A DNA stretch of 64,000 nt from Caldicellulosiruptor hydrothermalis 108 (GCF_000166355.1 NC_014652.1:712001-776000); one strand, 5' to 3'. Shown: positions 35,931-45,165, numbered from the stretch's first letter. The notes: generated from the letters alone by a model not told the origin. A program made the numbers and translations.

Positions 35931-36620
35931 ATGCTTTTGGAAGAACTTAAAAAGATGCTACTTAGCGAAGGTGCAAGTGATGTAGGATTTTCTTCCATAA
36001 ATCAATATTTGCCAGATGATTTGAAGATGTTCAAAACTTGCATAACAGTGGTTATAAAGCTTTCAGATGCCATTATTAACCAAATTGTTGACTCTCCAAC
36101 ATTTACATACTATCACCACTACAAAGCTGTCAATAACCTCATTGACCTTTTGACCTTAAAAGGTGTGCTGTTTTTGGAATCAAAAGGATATTTTGCCATG
36201 AGCGTTGCTGCATCACAAAGTGTCCACGGCAAGGACAATGGGTTTTCGGGTGTGCTGTCACACAAAATAGGAGCGGTACTGTCTGGCATGGGTTTTATTG
36301 GGAAGAGTAATCTTTTTGTCCATGAAAGATTTGGGCCGCGTGTGCGCCTTGGGACAATTCTCACAACATATGAACCAGAAAATGAAATTAAAAATAATAT
36401 TATTGAACCAAAATGTGGCGATTGTAATCTTTGTGTTGTGAGCTGTCCTGCACAGGCAATCTATGGAAGAACATGGCATTTAGGTATTGATAGGAACGAG
36501 ATGATAGACCCCCATGCATGCAGCAGTTATATGAAGGAAAAGTTTAAGTTCATTGGGCGGGGTCAGGTGTGCGGCATATGCATGAGGGTCTGTCCTTATG
36601 GAAGTGAAGTCAAAAGATAG
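35931..36620 (+). CDS. QueG-like protein with two 4Fe-4S clusters
   Basis: 229 residues. The C-terminal half has two cluster motifs, CGDCNLCVVSCP near residue 163 and CGICMRVCPYG near residue 218, in the pattern of epoxyqueuosine reductase QueG. The middle (HHYKAVNNLIDLLTLKG, SHKIGAVLSGMGFIGKSNLFVHERFGPRVRLGTILT) also matches that family. It is much shorter than QueG (about 350-380 residues) and lacks the C-terminal HEAT-like part, so a true queuosine role is uncertain; it may be an iron-sulfur reductase of unknown substrate. Confidence 0.8.
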   Translation: MLLEELKKMLLSEGASDVGFSSINQYLPDDLKMFKTCITVVIKLSDAIINQIVDSPTFTYYHHYKAVNNLIDLLTLKGVLFLESKGYFAMSVAASQSVHGKDNGFSGVLSHKIGAVLSGMGFIGKSNLFVHERFGPRVRLGTILTTYEPENEIKNNIIEPKCGDCNLCVVSCPAQAIYGRTWHLGIDRNEMIDPHACSSYMKEKFKFIGRGQVCGICMRVCPYGSEVKR

Positions 36621-36623
36621 GTG

Positions 36624-36782
36624 TTATCTTCGAAGCTGGTAGGTGTGACAGTTTGTTTTTTCCTTTGTTCCATGGGCAGAAGATCCGCCACCATCTACAG
36701 AAACTTCAATTGATGGTGCTGTACATCTTTTGTTATCCCAGTACATGCAGTCGGAAACATTGCATGTGATTCTGTCTGGCAT
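36624..36782 (-). CDS. DUF1540 small cysteine-rich protein
   Basis: A 52-residue protein on the minus strand, too short for usual ORF cut-offs. It begins MPDRITCNVSDCMYWDNKRC, continues with TAPSIEVSV and ends near TNCHTYQL, giving the C-x4-C-x7-C...C pattern of DUF1540, probably metal binding. A GGAGG ribosome binding site lies 9 bp before the ATG. It overlaps nothing and fills the gap between the QueG-like gene and the CsaB-TagA gene. Function unknown; related proteins are widespread in Clostridia. Confidence 0.85.
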   Translation of the reverse strand: MPDRITCNVSDCMYWDNKRCTAPSIEVSVDGGGSSAHGTKEKTNCHTYQLRR

Positions 36783-36885
36783 CTTCAATACCTCCATTTT
36801 GATTTGAGTTTGCAGCTTTCAAAGTTTATTTTCTGCAACAAAACTTAGGTTTATTCAAAATAATGAATTTGGGTGAGAAAATCAA

Positions 36886-38724
36886 ATGAAAAATATTGTA
36901 ATATCAGGATATTATGGACAATTGAATACTGGTGATGAGGCCATACTGAGGGTTTTAATAGATAAGCTAAGAGAATATGAAAGAGAAGAGAATGAAGATT
37001 TAAATATTGTTGTTCTCTCCTCAAGACCCGAGCTTACAAGTAAGCTTTATAATGTCGACTCTGTAAACAGAAAGAAGATTTGGAGAGTTGTAAAGTCAAT
37101 AAAAAAGTGTGATATCTTTATTTCTGGTGGTGGAAGCCTGTTTCAAAATGAGACAAGCAATAGGAGTCTTTATTACTACCTATTTCAAATTTTTGTTGCC
37201 AAGCTGTTTGGTAAAAAGGTTTTTATTTTTTCTCAAGGAATAGGACCAATTAAAAAGTGGTATAATATTCTAATTTTCAAGCATATAATCAAACTTGCTG
37301 ATTATATAACAGTGAGAGACTATGACTCTTTTGACCTGTTGCATAGACTAAAGCTTAAAAAGAGAGTGGACTTGTCAGCAGACCCTGCATTTTTACTTAA
37401 TCCCTGCTGCGAAAAGAGAGTAGAAAAATTATTAGAAAAATATAACATAGACTTCAATAAAAAGACAATAGGGATAGTGGTAAGGAAATGGAAAAAGGAA
37501 AAGGATATGGCCGACAAGATTGCTCAAATTGCTGACATTCTTATAGAAAATGAAGGATATAATGTGGTGTTTATTCCATTTCAGGGTAAGTGGGATATAA
37601 TAAAAATAAATGAAATTATTTCGAAAATGAAGAATAAACCATATATTCTCTCTGAAAATTTTCAGCCTCACGAACTGCTGGGCGTTTTCAGGAATTTTGA
37701 TTTGATAGTAGGTATGAGACTTCACAGTCTCATTTTTGCAGCAATAATGAATACAAGATTTATTGGGATATCCTATGACCCTAAAATTGATAGTTTTCTT
37801 AAGATGTATGGGCTCAAACCGGCAGGATATGTTGACAGTTTTGATATAAACAATGTGCTTATAAATATTCAATACATGTTATCTGAAACAAAAATGTTGA
37901 AAAAGATTGAGCAGACCACACAAAATATGGTTCAAAAAGCAGAAAAGTCTTTTGAAATTTTAAAAGAGGCTCTAAATTCTATAAAGAAAAAGAAGAGCAT
38001 AAACGTCCTGGATGTGAGAGTTGATTGTGTTAACTTTTATAAAGCAAAAGAGAAATGCATTGAGTTTTTGGCTACGTCCTCGCCCCATATTGTTTTTACA
38101 CCAAATGTGGAAATGATTATGCTCTCACAGAAAGATGAGAAGTTCAAAAAGGTGCTAAACTCAAGCGACCTAAATATTCCTGACGGCATTGGGGTTGTTT
38201 GGGCATCAAAGTATTTTGGTGAAAAGCTATTTGAGAGGGTCACAGGTTTTGACATGATGATGTCTCTTATGCCAGAGCTTGAGAAAAAGGGCTGCAGAGT
38301 ATTCTTGCTTGGTGCAAAACCGGGGATTGCCGAAAAAGCAAAAGAAAATCTTTTAAAACAGTTTAAAAATTTGGAGATTTGCGGGGTTTATCATGGATAT
38401 TTTAGTGAAGAAGAGAATGACACGGTTGTGGAGATTATAAACTCCTCAAAAGCAGATGTTTTATTTGTTGCAATGGGTATGAAAAAACAGGAAGAATGGA
38501 TTTACAAAAATAAAAAGAAGCTCAAATGTAAGCTCATTATGGGTGTTGGTGGCAGCCTTGATGTTTTGTCAGGTGAGGTAAAAAGAGCACCTGTGATGTT
38601 CCAAAGACTTGGTCTTGAATGGTTTTATAGGTTAATTACCCAGCCCTGGAGGTTCAAAAGGATGCTTGCACTTCCTAAATTTGTACTTGTTGTTTTGAAA
38701 ACCAGAATATTTGGGGGAAGATAA
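36886..38724 (+). CDS. Fusion of CsaB-type polysaccharide pyruvyltransferase and TagA/WecG glycosyltransferase
   Basis: 612 residues in two enzyme domains. Residues about 1-360 are CsaB-like: ISGYYGQLNTGDEAILR at the start, IFISGGGSLFQNETS, FSQGIGPIKKW and GMRLHSLIFAAI, the family that adds pyruvate ketals to cell-wall polymers. Residues about 370-612 are WecG/TagA/CpsF-like: LDVRVDCVNFYKAKEKC, FTPNVEMIMLSQKD, IPDGIGVVWASKYFG, RVTGFDMM, MGMKKQEEWI and GVGGSLDVLSGEVKRAP, the family that transfers ManNAc to a lipid-linked GlcNAc. The frame is continuous, so the fusion is real in this sequence. Probable role: secondary cell-wall polymer that anchors S-layer proteins. Confidence 0.92.
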   Translation: MKNIVISGYYGQLNTGDEAILRVLIDKLREYEREENEDLNIVVLSSRPELTSKLYNVDSVNRKKIWRVVKSIKKCDIFISGGGSLFQNETSNRSLYYYLFQIFVAKLFGKKVFIFSQGIGPIKKWYNILIFKHIIKLADYITVRDYDSFDLLHRLKLKKRVDLSADPAFLLNPCCEKRVEKLLEKYNIDFNKKTIGIVVRKWKKEKDMADKIAQIADILIENEGYNVVFIPFQGKWDIIKINEIISKMKNKPYILSENFQPHELLGVFRNFDLIVGMRLHSLIFAAIMNTRFIGISYDPKIDSFLKMYGLKPAGYVDSFDINNVLINIQYMLSETKMLKKIEQTTQNMVQKAEKSFEILKEALNSIKKKKSINVLDVRVDCVNFYKAKEKCIEFLATSSPHIVFTPNVEMIMLSQKDEKFKKVLNSSDLNIPDGIGVVWASKYFGEKLFERVTGFDMMMSLMPELEKKGCRVFLLGAKPGIAEKAKENLLKQFKNLEICGVYHGYFSEEENDTVVEIINSSKADVLFVAMGMKKQEEWIYKNKKKLKCKLIMGVGGSLDVLSGEVKRAPVMFQRLGLEWFYRLITQPWRFKRMLALPKFVLVVLKTRIFGGR

Positions 38725-39576
38725 ATGACCAGAAAAATTTTCAGGATAATATATGAATATGCTGCAATAACTTTTGGTTCGCTTTTGGTTGCACTGTCGC
38801 TGAATCTTTTTCTTGTTCCAAATAAGATTGCAGCTGGTGGTTTTTCTGGCATTGCAACAGTTGTATATTATGTTTCACATTACAAGCTTCCTGTTGGTAT
38901 GACCATGCTTGCCCTTAACATCCCTGCCTTTATTCTTGGTGTTAGAACAATTGGCGTGGATTTTGGTGTAAAAAGCGTTTATGGGACGGTCATACTTTCA
39001 GTGCTCACGGACATCACCAGATTTGTCCCCTGCATTACATATGACAAGCTTTTGGCGTCAGTATTTGGTGGAGCGCTGATGGGGATTGGTCTTGCAATTG
39101 TTCTATTGTTTGGTGCAACAACTGGTGGGACAGAAATGCTCGCTAAAATAATTCACAAGTTCATTTCGTTCATCTCTGTTGGCCAAATTCTTCTGGGACT
39201 TGATGTTGCTGTTATTGTGCTTGCATCGATTGTATTTAAAAACTATGAGCTTGGACTTTGGGCAGTTTTGACTCTTTTTGCATGTTCAAAACTAATTGAT
39301 GCAATACTGGAAGGTGTAAACTTTGCAAAGGCGCTCATAATAATCTCAGATAAATCTGACATAATTGCTGAAAAAATTTTAAAAGAGCTTGACAGAGGTG
39401 TAACAGGGCTTCATGGCATTGGGATGTGGACAAAGACAGAGAAAAATGTTCTGCTGTGCGTTGTAAAAAGACATGAGGTAAGCTGTGTCAAAAACCTTGT
39501 CAAGAGCATTGACCAAAGAGCCTTTGTGATTTTAACAGATGTTCGTGAGGTTTTAGGTGAGGGTTTTTCTGTTTGA
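38725..39576 (+). CDS. YitT family membrane protein
   Basis: 283 residues; N-terminal membrane domain with about five or six hydrophobic segments (ITFGSLLVALSLNLFLVPNKIAAGGFSGIATV, GALMGIGLAIVLLFGATTGGTEMLA) and a C-terminal soluble DUF2179 domain (RGVTGLHGIGMWTKTEKNVLLCVV, AFVILTDVREVLGEGF). The family is a predicted transporter of unknown substrate. Its ATG directly follows the TAA of the fusion gene, so the two are translationally coupled. Confidence 0.93.
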   Translation: MTRKIFRIIYEYAAITFGSLLVALSLNLFLVPNKIAAGGFSGIATVVYYVSHYKLPVGMTMLALNIPAFILGVRTIGVDFGVKSVYGTVILSVLTDITRFVPCITYDKLLASVFGGALMGIGLAIVLLFGATTGGTEMLAKIIHKFISFISVGQILLGLDVAVIVLASIVFKNYELGLWAVLTLFACSKLIDAILEGVNFAKALIIISDKSDIIAEKILKELDRGVTGLHGIGMWTKTEKNVLLCVVKRHEVSCVKNLVKSIDQRAFVILTDVREVLGEGFSV

Positions 39577-39601
39577 GTAAAAAATGATTTAATGGTATAA
39601 T
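39573..39601 (+). promoter_or_regulatory. Promoter of the transketolase genes
   Basis: TTGAGT 39573-39578, 17-bp spacer, TATAAT 39596-39601. The -35 box overlaps the end of the yitT-family gene. Confidence 0.65.
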
Positions 39602-39623
39602 ATAAAGAAAAAAGAACTAAACC

Positions 39624-39637
39624 ACCAGTTAACTGGT
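39624..39637. promoter_or_regulatory. 14-bp palindrome downstream of the transketolase promoter
   Basis: ACCAGTTAACTGGT is a perfect palindrome 22 bases past the -10 box, a position suited to a repressor. The cognate regulator is not known. Confidence 0.5.
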
Positions 39638-39686
39638 AAAACACAATCCAAAAATTGTATCTTACAAAGGAGGTTTAAAAGCTAAG

Positions 39687-40535
39687 ATGGACAAGGCAAA
39701 AGAGCTTGAACTCAAAAAAATAGCAACCGAGATAAGAAAGAGTATAATTATTCAAACTGCTTCGGCAGGGTCTGGTCATCCTGGCGGGTCACTCTCTGGC
39801 GTTGAAATTTTGACATATCTTTACTTTGTTGAGATGAATATTGACCATAAAAATCCACAAGACCCAAACAGAGATAGGTTTGTTCTTTCCAAAGGACATG
39901 CATCGCCACTTTTGTATGCCGTTTTGGCTGAAAGGGGTTTCATCAGTAAGGATGAGCTAACAGGCTTTAGGCAGATTTATTCAAATCTCCAAGGCCATCC
40001 TGACATGAAAAAGGTGCCAGGTGTTGAGATGTCAACAGGGTCGCTTGGGCAAGGTTTATCTGTTGCAAACGGTATGGCATTGGCTGCAAAGCTGGATGGA
40101 AAAGACTATAGAGTTTATGTTTTGCTTGGTGATGGTGAGATTCAGGAAGGTCAAATTTGGGAAGCTGCAATGACAGCTGCACATTACAAACTTGACAACC
40201 TGACAGCATTTTTAGACCACAATGGGCTTCAGATAGATGGCAAAATCACAGAGGTTATGTCACCTGAGCCTGTTGATGAGAAGTTCAAGGCATTTGGCTG
40301 GCATGTGATAAAAATTGACGGACATGATTTTAATCAGATTGAAAAGGCTGTAAACGAGGCAAAGACAATAAAAGGAAAACCCACAATCATAATTGCTGAA
40401 ACAGTAAAAGGCAAGGGTGTATCATTTATGGAAAATGAAGTAGGCTGGCATGGAACAGCACCAAATAAAGAGCAGGCACAAAAAGCTTTAGAGGAGCTAC
40501 AAAAGCAGCTTGAGATGTTGGAGGTGCAAGGATAA
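39687..40535 (+). CDS. Transketolase, N-terminal subunit
   Basis: 282 residues; the thiamine-diphosphate pyrophosphate-binding half of a split transketolase. Conserved: [60 protein letters not shown] and the ThDP motif [24 protein letters not shown]. Acts with the next gene product in the non-oxidative pentose phosphate pathway, supplying pentose and hexose interconversion for sugars entering by the nearby transporters. AAGGAGG precedes the ATG. It ends 1 bp before the start of the second subunit. Confidence 0.95.
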   Translation: MDKAKELELKKIATEIRKSIIIQTASAGSGHPGGSLSGVEILTYLYFVEMNIDHKNPQDPNRDRFVLSKGHASPLLYAVLAERGFISKDELTGFRQIYSNLQGHPDMKKVPGVEMSTGSLGQGLSVANGMALAAKLDGKDYRVYVLLGDGEIQEGQIWEAAMTAAHYKLDNLTAFLDHNGLQIDGKITEVMSPEPVDEKFKAFGWHVIKIDGHDFNQIEKAVNEAKTIKGKPTIIIAETVKGKGVSFMENEVGWHGTAPNKEQAQKALEELQKQLEMLEVQG

Positions 40536-40536
40536 G

Positions 40537-41478
40537 ATGGCAAAGATAGCAACAAGAGAAGCATATGGTCAGGCATTGGCTGAGTTTGGTGAAGTATACA
40601 AGGACATTGTTGTGCTTGATGCTGACCTTTCAAAATCAACAAGGACAGAGATTTTCAAGAAAAAGTTTCCTGACAGGTTTTTCAATATAGGAATTGCAGA
40701 ACAGGACCTTATGGCAACTGCAGCAGGGCTTGCAACATGTGGTAAGATTCCATTTGCAAGCACATTTGCAGTCTTTGCCGCTGGAAGAGCTTATGACCAG
40801 GTGAGAAACTCAATAGGCTATCCACATCTAAATGTTAAGATTGGAGCATCACATGCAGGTGTATCAATTGGCGAGGACGGAGCATCTCATCAGATGCTTG
40901 AAGATATAGCTTTGATGAGAGTAATCCCTGGGATGGTGGTACTCTCTCCTTCTGATGCAACATCCACATATGAGTGTGTAAGACTTGCAATTGAGCATGA
41001 AGGACCTGTTTATATTCGTTTGGGTAGACTTGGTGTTGAGGATATTTACAAAAAAGGAGAGCTAAAGCTCACTCTTGGCAAAGGCATTGTTCTTCAAAAA
41101 GGGACAGATGTTGGAATTTTGGCAACAGGGCTAATGGTTCATGAAGCTATAAAGGCCGCAAAAATGCTGCAGGATGAGGGAATTTCAGTATATCTTGTTG
41201 ACATGCCGTGCATAAAACCGATTGATGTTGATTTGATTTTAGATGTTGCAAAAGTGGCTGGCTGCATTGTCACAGCAGAAGAGCACAATGTGCTGGGCGG
41301 TTTTGGAAGTGCTGTTTCTGAGGTTTTGATTCAAAACTATCCTGTACCGGTAAAAATGGTTGGTGTAAATGATGAGTTTGGAAGGTCGGGTAAGCCTGAA
41401 GATGTTCTCAAGTTCTATAAACTTACAGCAGAGGAGATTATAAATAAAGCAAAAGAGGTTATGAAGATGAAAAAATAA
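40537..41478 (+). CDS. Transketolase, C-terminal subunit
   Basis: 313 residues; carries the pyrimidine-binding and C-terminal domains: DADLSKSTRTEIFKKKFPDRFFNIGIAEQDLMATAAGLA (with the Glu that activates ThDP), SHAGVSIGEDGASHQMLEDIALMR, and a C-terminal EEHNVLGGFGSAV. The ATG at 40537 lies one base past the upstream stop, with GGAGGTG 10 bp before it; the TTG at 40510 is upstream of that site. A terminator hairpin follows. Confidence 0.95.
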   Translation: MAKIATREAYGQALAEFGEVYKDIVVLDADLSKSTRTEIFKKKFPDRFFNIGIAEQDLMATAAGLATCGKIPFASTFAVFAAGRAYDQVRNSIGYPHLNVKIGASHAGVSIGEDGASHQMLEDIALMRVIPGMVVLSPSDATSTYECVRLAIEHEGPVYIRLGRLGVEDIYKKGELKLTLGKGIVLQKGTDVGILATGLMVHEAIKAAKMLQDEGISVYLVDMPCIKPIDVDLILDVAKVAGCIVTAEEHNVLGGFGSAVSEVLIQNYPVPVKMVGVNDEFGRSGKPEDVLKFYKLTAEEIINKAKEVMKMKK

Positions 41479-41491
41479 AAGATATATGGTG

Positions 41492-41514
41492 GCCGCCCTC
41501 ATGAAGAGGGTGGC
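41492..41514 (+). terminator. Hairpin after transketolase genes
   Basis: GCCGCCCTC pairs with GAGGGTGGC (9 bp, one G-U, 5-nt loop). The T-run is poor. Confidence 0.55.
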
Positions 41515-41873
41515 TTGCATAATTATTATCGTACGCTTCTTTAGAAAAAAAGGCATAATATAGCATTTTAATGTTTGATTAACATAAGTTGAGTCAAATC
41601 AACAAGGAAATAAGTCATTTCTGTTTTGTATGTAATGAGGATAGGGAACGTAGAATAAAGAATTCTCTTTTTTAACCTGGGGTTTCATATTGAGAGCCAC
41701 ATAGGAAAGTGGTTATGTATTTTTTAAGCTGGCTTCTTGGCCATGGCGTCTTTATATTGTGTTATGATCTTTTTTATTTTTAAGCATGGAAATTAATTGA
41801 GAGATGGTCCTGGGGACAGACAGAAAGTTTAAACTTTCTGATTACCCGTAAAAAAAGATTAATCATTCTATTC

Positions 41874-41963
41874 AAGGTAAGTATAAACACTTTGGCTGAT
41901 AGAGGTTAGCTCACTTCAAAAAGCTGATTTCTCCTATCACTCGCAAGGTTATTTACTTACCTT
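41874..41963 (+). ncRNA. Three-tier structured segment before an IS110 remnant, possible bridge RNA
   Basis: Nested complements: outer AAGGTAAGTA/TACTTACCTT (41874-41883 with 41954-41963), middle TGATAG/CTATCA (41897-41902 with 41934-41939), inner TTAGCT/AGCTGA (41906-41911 with 41922-41927) around a 10-nt loop. The three helices stack on one axis with internal loops. It lies 80 bp upstream of the decayed IS110 recombinase, where IS110-group elements encode a bridge RNA. Inference only; an unrelated structured RNA or chance is possible. Confidence 0.4.
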
Positions 41964-42044
41964 CAAGCGGAATGGAACTTCCTTGCCTAAATTAATTGTG
42001 AAATCTTTGATTTAAAACAACATATGAAGAAGAACTTACTACAA

Positions 42045-43218
42045 ATGACAGAAAGGCCTATTGCAGGTATTTGTGTTGCTTGACTTTAAGCGAAATTGCT
42101 ATTATTTTACTTTCTTATAAAATAGTTGCTCGATTGCAAACAAAACTCTTCAGATTTAAAGAAAGCTACTGACATGCTTAAAAAAGTAGGAAAGAATTTT
42201 GCAGCTGCCCATGTAGTTGTTATGGAATCAACAGGGCATTACCCCAAAATCCTCTTTCACTACTTCACTAAAATCGGATTGGAAATGCTTATCTTAAATC
42301 CCCTCCAATCTGATTCTATTAAAAATATCTCAATAAGAAAAGTAAAAAATCACAAAATTGATGCTTTTAGAATTGTTATACTTTACAAATTAAATCAATC
42401 AAACATAATTATCTTGCCTCTTGAGACTATTGAATCTGGGATTTGTTCAAAAACTGCTTTAGTTGTGTTAGGAAAATATCCTGCACTAGAAGATATTCTC
42501 AATGCGGACAGAAATGAATTAATATCTGTGATTCAGCAAAATTCTCATTAAAGCTATCTGTGGGTTTGTGAAAAGTACGAGCTGCTATATAAGAAAGCTC
42601 AGGAGTTTAGAGAAATTTCTATTTCCGATTTAGCAAACATAACCATGCTAAAAATTTACATAGATACTATAAGAACCTTGGAGAAAAGCATCCAACGAAT
42701 AATTGAAGCTATTGAAGAAATAATTAAGGAGAGTTCGCAAACAGGAGAATCTATTCTTTCGACAATAGAACTTTTACAAACAATTCCTGGTGTAGGATTT
42801 ATCTCAGCAGTGACCATTTTGGCTGAGGTAGGAGACTTCAAGAAGTTTTCAAAACCGAACAAATTAGTTGCATATTTTGGTGTAGACCCCTCGGTAGTTC
42901 AAGCAGGGCAATTTGTTGGTACGAAGAACAAAATGTCAAAAAGAGGTTCAGAAATATTGCGAAGAGTATTGTTCTGCGTAGCTTTTGCTAATTATTAGGA
43001 CTAAGAGAAATAACCAGCCCTGTAATCCTGTGCTATATGAGTATTATCAGAGAAAGTGCCAACAAAAGCCCAAAAGAGTCGCTTTAGGTGCTGTTATGAG
43101 GAAGATAGTGTGTATTATCTTTGCTGTAGTGAGAGACAATAAACCTTTTGAATTCAGAACACCTGAAGAACATATTCAAAAGTATTTTAGTAAAGCAGCA
43201 GTTGTGAACTGTAAATAA
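42045..43218 (+). pseudogene. IS110-family recombinase, decayed
   Basis: The reading from ATG 42045 begins ERPIAGICVA, where functional relatives have GIDVA, so the first catalytic Asp of the RuvC-like DEDD domain is Cys. In-frame stops follow at about 42081, 42087 and 42120. The frame then continues (SSDLKKATDMLKK, VVVMESTGHY, NISIRKVKNHKIDAF), has a TAA at 42549, resumes with the transposase-20 domain (TIPGVGFISAVTILAEVG, KNKMSKRGSEILRRVL) and shifts frame near 42990 for the C-terminus (RTKRNNQPCNPVLYEYYQRK, FEFRTPEEH). Nonfunctional. Confidence 0.9.
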
Positions 43219-43430
43219 GCAATTGTTTTATTGAAAGTACATTGGTTAACCATAATACTTAGAAGCCTCCATTTATTATGTTAACTGAAGATGGATGGTT
43301 TAGCTTTTTTGCGCCTTTTTAGAAAATTAATGAAAAAAATTTATTCAAAATTTTTTTAAAAACCTCTTGACTTTAATTAGCTGGTCTCTCTTCTTTTTAT
43401 AGCCTTCTGCTCTTCAGTATTTTCGTACAT

Positions 43431-43464
43431 CTTTTCGCTATGGTAAATATCTTTACACCTATTC
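43431..43464 (+). repeat. Dispersed 33-nt repeat, copy 2
   Basis: Similar to 5175-5207, ending in the identical TTTACACCTATTC. Between 43219 and this repeat there is only AT-rich sequence with no other feature seen. Confidence 0.5.
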
Positions 43465-43563
43465 GAATGAATTGTAAAAAAGACGGCTTTTTTGTTTTTG
43501 TGCATTTGTGATAAAATAAAATTATATTAAAGCTTAAGACAGTATTTTGGTGGTGGTGAGATA

Positions 43564-44418
43564 ATGGATGAAAAGATAAAACTCAAAGAAAAAGTCCAAC
43601 ATGGAAGTCCAATGTTCCCAATAAATGTATACGGAAATCTGTTTGTGCCTGAAAATAACCCAGTTTTGCCACACTGGCATGATGAGTTTGAAATAATCTA
43701 CCTTGAAAAAGGTTTGGCAAGTTTTGCTATAGATGGTCAAGAGTATAGATTATTACCTCATCAGTTCTTGTTTGTAAACTGCGGTTCAATCCATTCTGGA
43801 AAGGCTATTGACTCTCCTGAGGCGTATGCAATTGTATTTAACCTAAATATGCTCTATTCAGGAGAGTCAGATATTTGCAAAAGCAAATATTTACAGCTGA
43901 TTGAAACTAGAAAACTTTTAGTTCCTCATTTTGTTGAAGACATTTCTTTGAGAGATTTGATATTTAACCTCATAAGGATATGGAAAGAAAAAAGATGCGC
44001 TTATGAACTTTTTGTAAAATCAAATCTTTTTATGATATTCTATAATCTCTTTGCTAAAGGGTATATTGTCAGTAATAGTTATGATAAAGAATTTAACTGG
44101 AGACTTGAAAAGATAAAATCTGCTCTTGATTATATCAGTTCAAATTACGCTGCTCCCTTAAAGATAGAAGACCTCAGTAGAATTACTAACCTCAGTAAGT
44201 ACTATTTCTGTCGGCTTTTCAAAGAGATTACCCACCTTACTCCAATCGATTATATAAACAAGTTTAGGGTGGAAAAAGCTATAGAGCTTATCAAAAATAC
44301 CAATCTTAGCATATCAGAAATAGCATTTGAGGTGGGTTTTGACAATGTAAGTTATTTTATTAAGGTTTTCAAGGAGCATGTAGGTGTAACACCTTTACAA
44401 TATAAAAAGAGAGTGTGA
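43564..44418 (+). CDS. AraC family regulator of the xyloside locus
   Basis: 284 residues. The N-terminal cupin sensor has the pattern LPHWHDEFEIIYLEKGLASFAIDGQEYRL; the C-terminal DNA-binding domain has two helix-turn-helix motifs (IEDLSRITNLSKYYFCRLFKEITHLTPIDYINKFRV and ISEIAFEVGFDNVSYFIKVFKEHVGVTPLQYKK). GGTGGTGAG lies 5 bp before the ATG. It precedes the MalFG-type importer and GH31 genes with 960 bp between; likely an activator of that operon (inference from position and from direct repeats at 45096-45126). Confidence 0.92.
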   Translation: MDEKIKLKEKVQHGSPMFPINVYGNLFVPENNPVLPHWHDEFEIIYLEKGLASFAIDGQEYRLLPHQFLFVNCGSIHSGKAIDSPEAYAIVFNLNMLYSGESDICKSKYLQLIETRKLLVPHFVEDISLRDLIFNLIRIWKEKRCAYELFVKSNLFMIFYNLFAKGYIVSNSYDKEFNWRLEKIKSALDYISSNYAAPLKIEDLSRITNLSKYYFCRLFKEITHLTPIDYINKFRVEKAIELIKNTNLSISEIAFEVGFDNVSYFIKVFKEHVGVTPLQYKKRV

Positions 44419-45095
44419 AATCTATATTATCTCTAAAGTTTTTAGAAGTAATTTTTGGTATTTTATGGTAAAGAAGAAATAAAATAATAAACTTTTTTAA
44501 ATTATTGAATAAAATTTTATTACAATTATTTCACTCAAATCTATAAACATGTCGTAATTCTACCAATTAGTTGTACCACGGATATTTAAGAAAGATACAA
44601 TAACCGCTAACTGGATTTATGTATTTATCTATCAAGTAAGTAATTTACAGCCGGGACTATTATTAAGTCTTATAATACTCTGAAACAATTTCCCTTCCTT
44701 TATGTTGAACTCTAATTCCTAAGACTAAATACTTTGTTCTTTTACACAACAAAACGCACTATTATTTGTTTTAAAATAAATCCATTCGGTGTGCCGCGTT
44801 TGTTCTTCTTTTTTTGGGTATCTTAACTTAGTATTCAAAAATGTTAAGTACTTTGTCTATAACTTCATAGATTTAAAAAATACTCGTTTTAATATTTTGT
44901 GAAATGGTATAATTTTTATGTAAGCCATTCTTTGTGGTCATTTTTATTATTTAATTTTTTCTTATTTTACTACATCAGATAGGTTTTTTTTTCTATTTCC
45001 TGTACAATTATTACCTAAAATAGAAATATCATTTATTCGGTAAGTTACATTACTACAGTGTTATTTTGTCATCTACTTTTTAACTTTATTCAAAA
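44419..45095. other. Gene-free AT-rich stretch
   Basis: About 680 bp with no plausible coding frame, no recognised repeat and no clear RNA structure beyond short local hairpins such as CTTAAC/GTTAAG near 44825-44850. It may be decayed mobile DNA. Confidence 0.5.
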
Positions 45096-45165
45096 GCAAA
45101 ATTGTTATAAAAAAATGCAAAATTGTATTAGAAATTTAGCACAGAATGTTGATACAATTTATACT
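45096..45165 (+). promoter_or_regulatory. Candidate AraC-activated promoter of the xyloside transporter
   Basis: The direct repeats GCAAAATTGT at 45096-45105 and 45117-45126 start 21 bp apart, two helical turns, as AraC-type dimers prefer. A -10 like TATACT lies at 45160-45165 with no good -35 at the correct distance, fitting activator dependence. A second -10 like TATAAT lies at 45328-45333. Confidence 0.5.

Noticed and set aside
36886-38724. Suspected frameshift or misjoin creating the CsaB-TagA fusion
   Set aside because: The frame is open without interruption, the linker is plausible and no start signal with a ribosome binding site is seen at the domain junction.
43257-43310. Terminator after the IS110 remnant
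   Set aside because: The possible stem around AAGCCTCCAT and ATGGATGG is interrupted and lacks a clear T-run partner, too weak to list.
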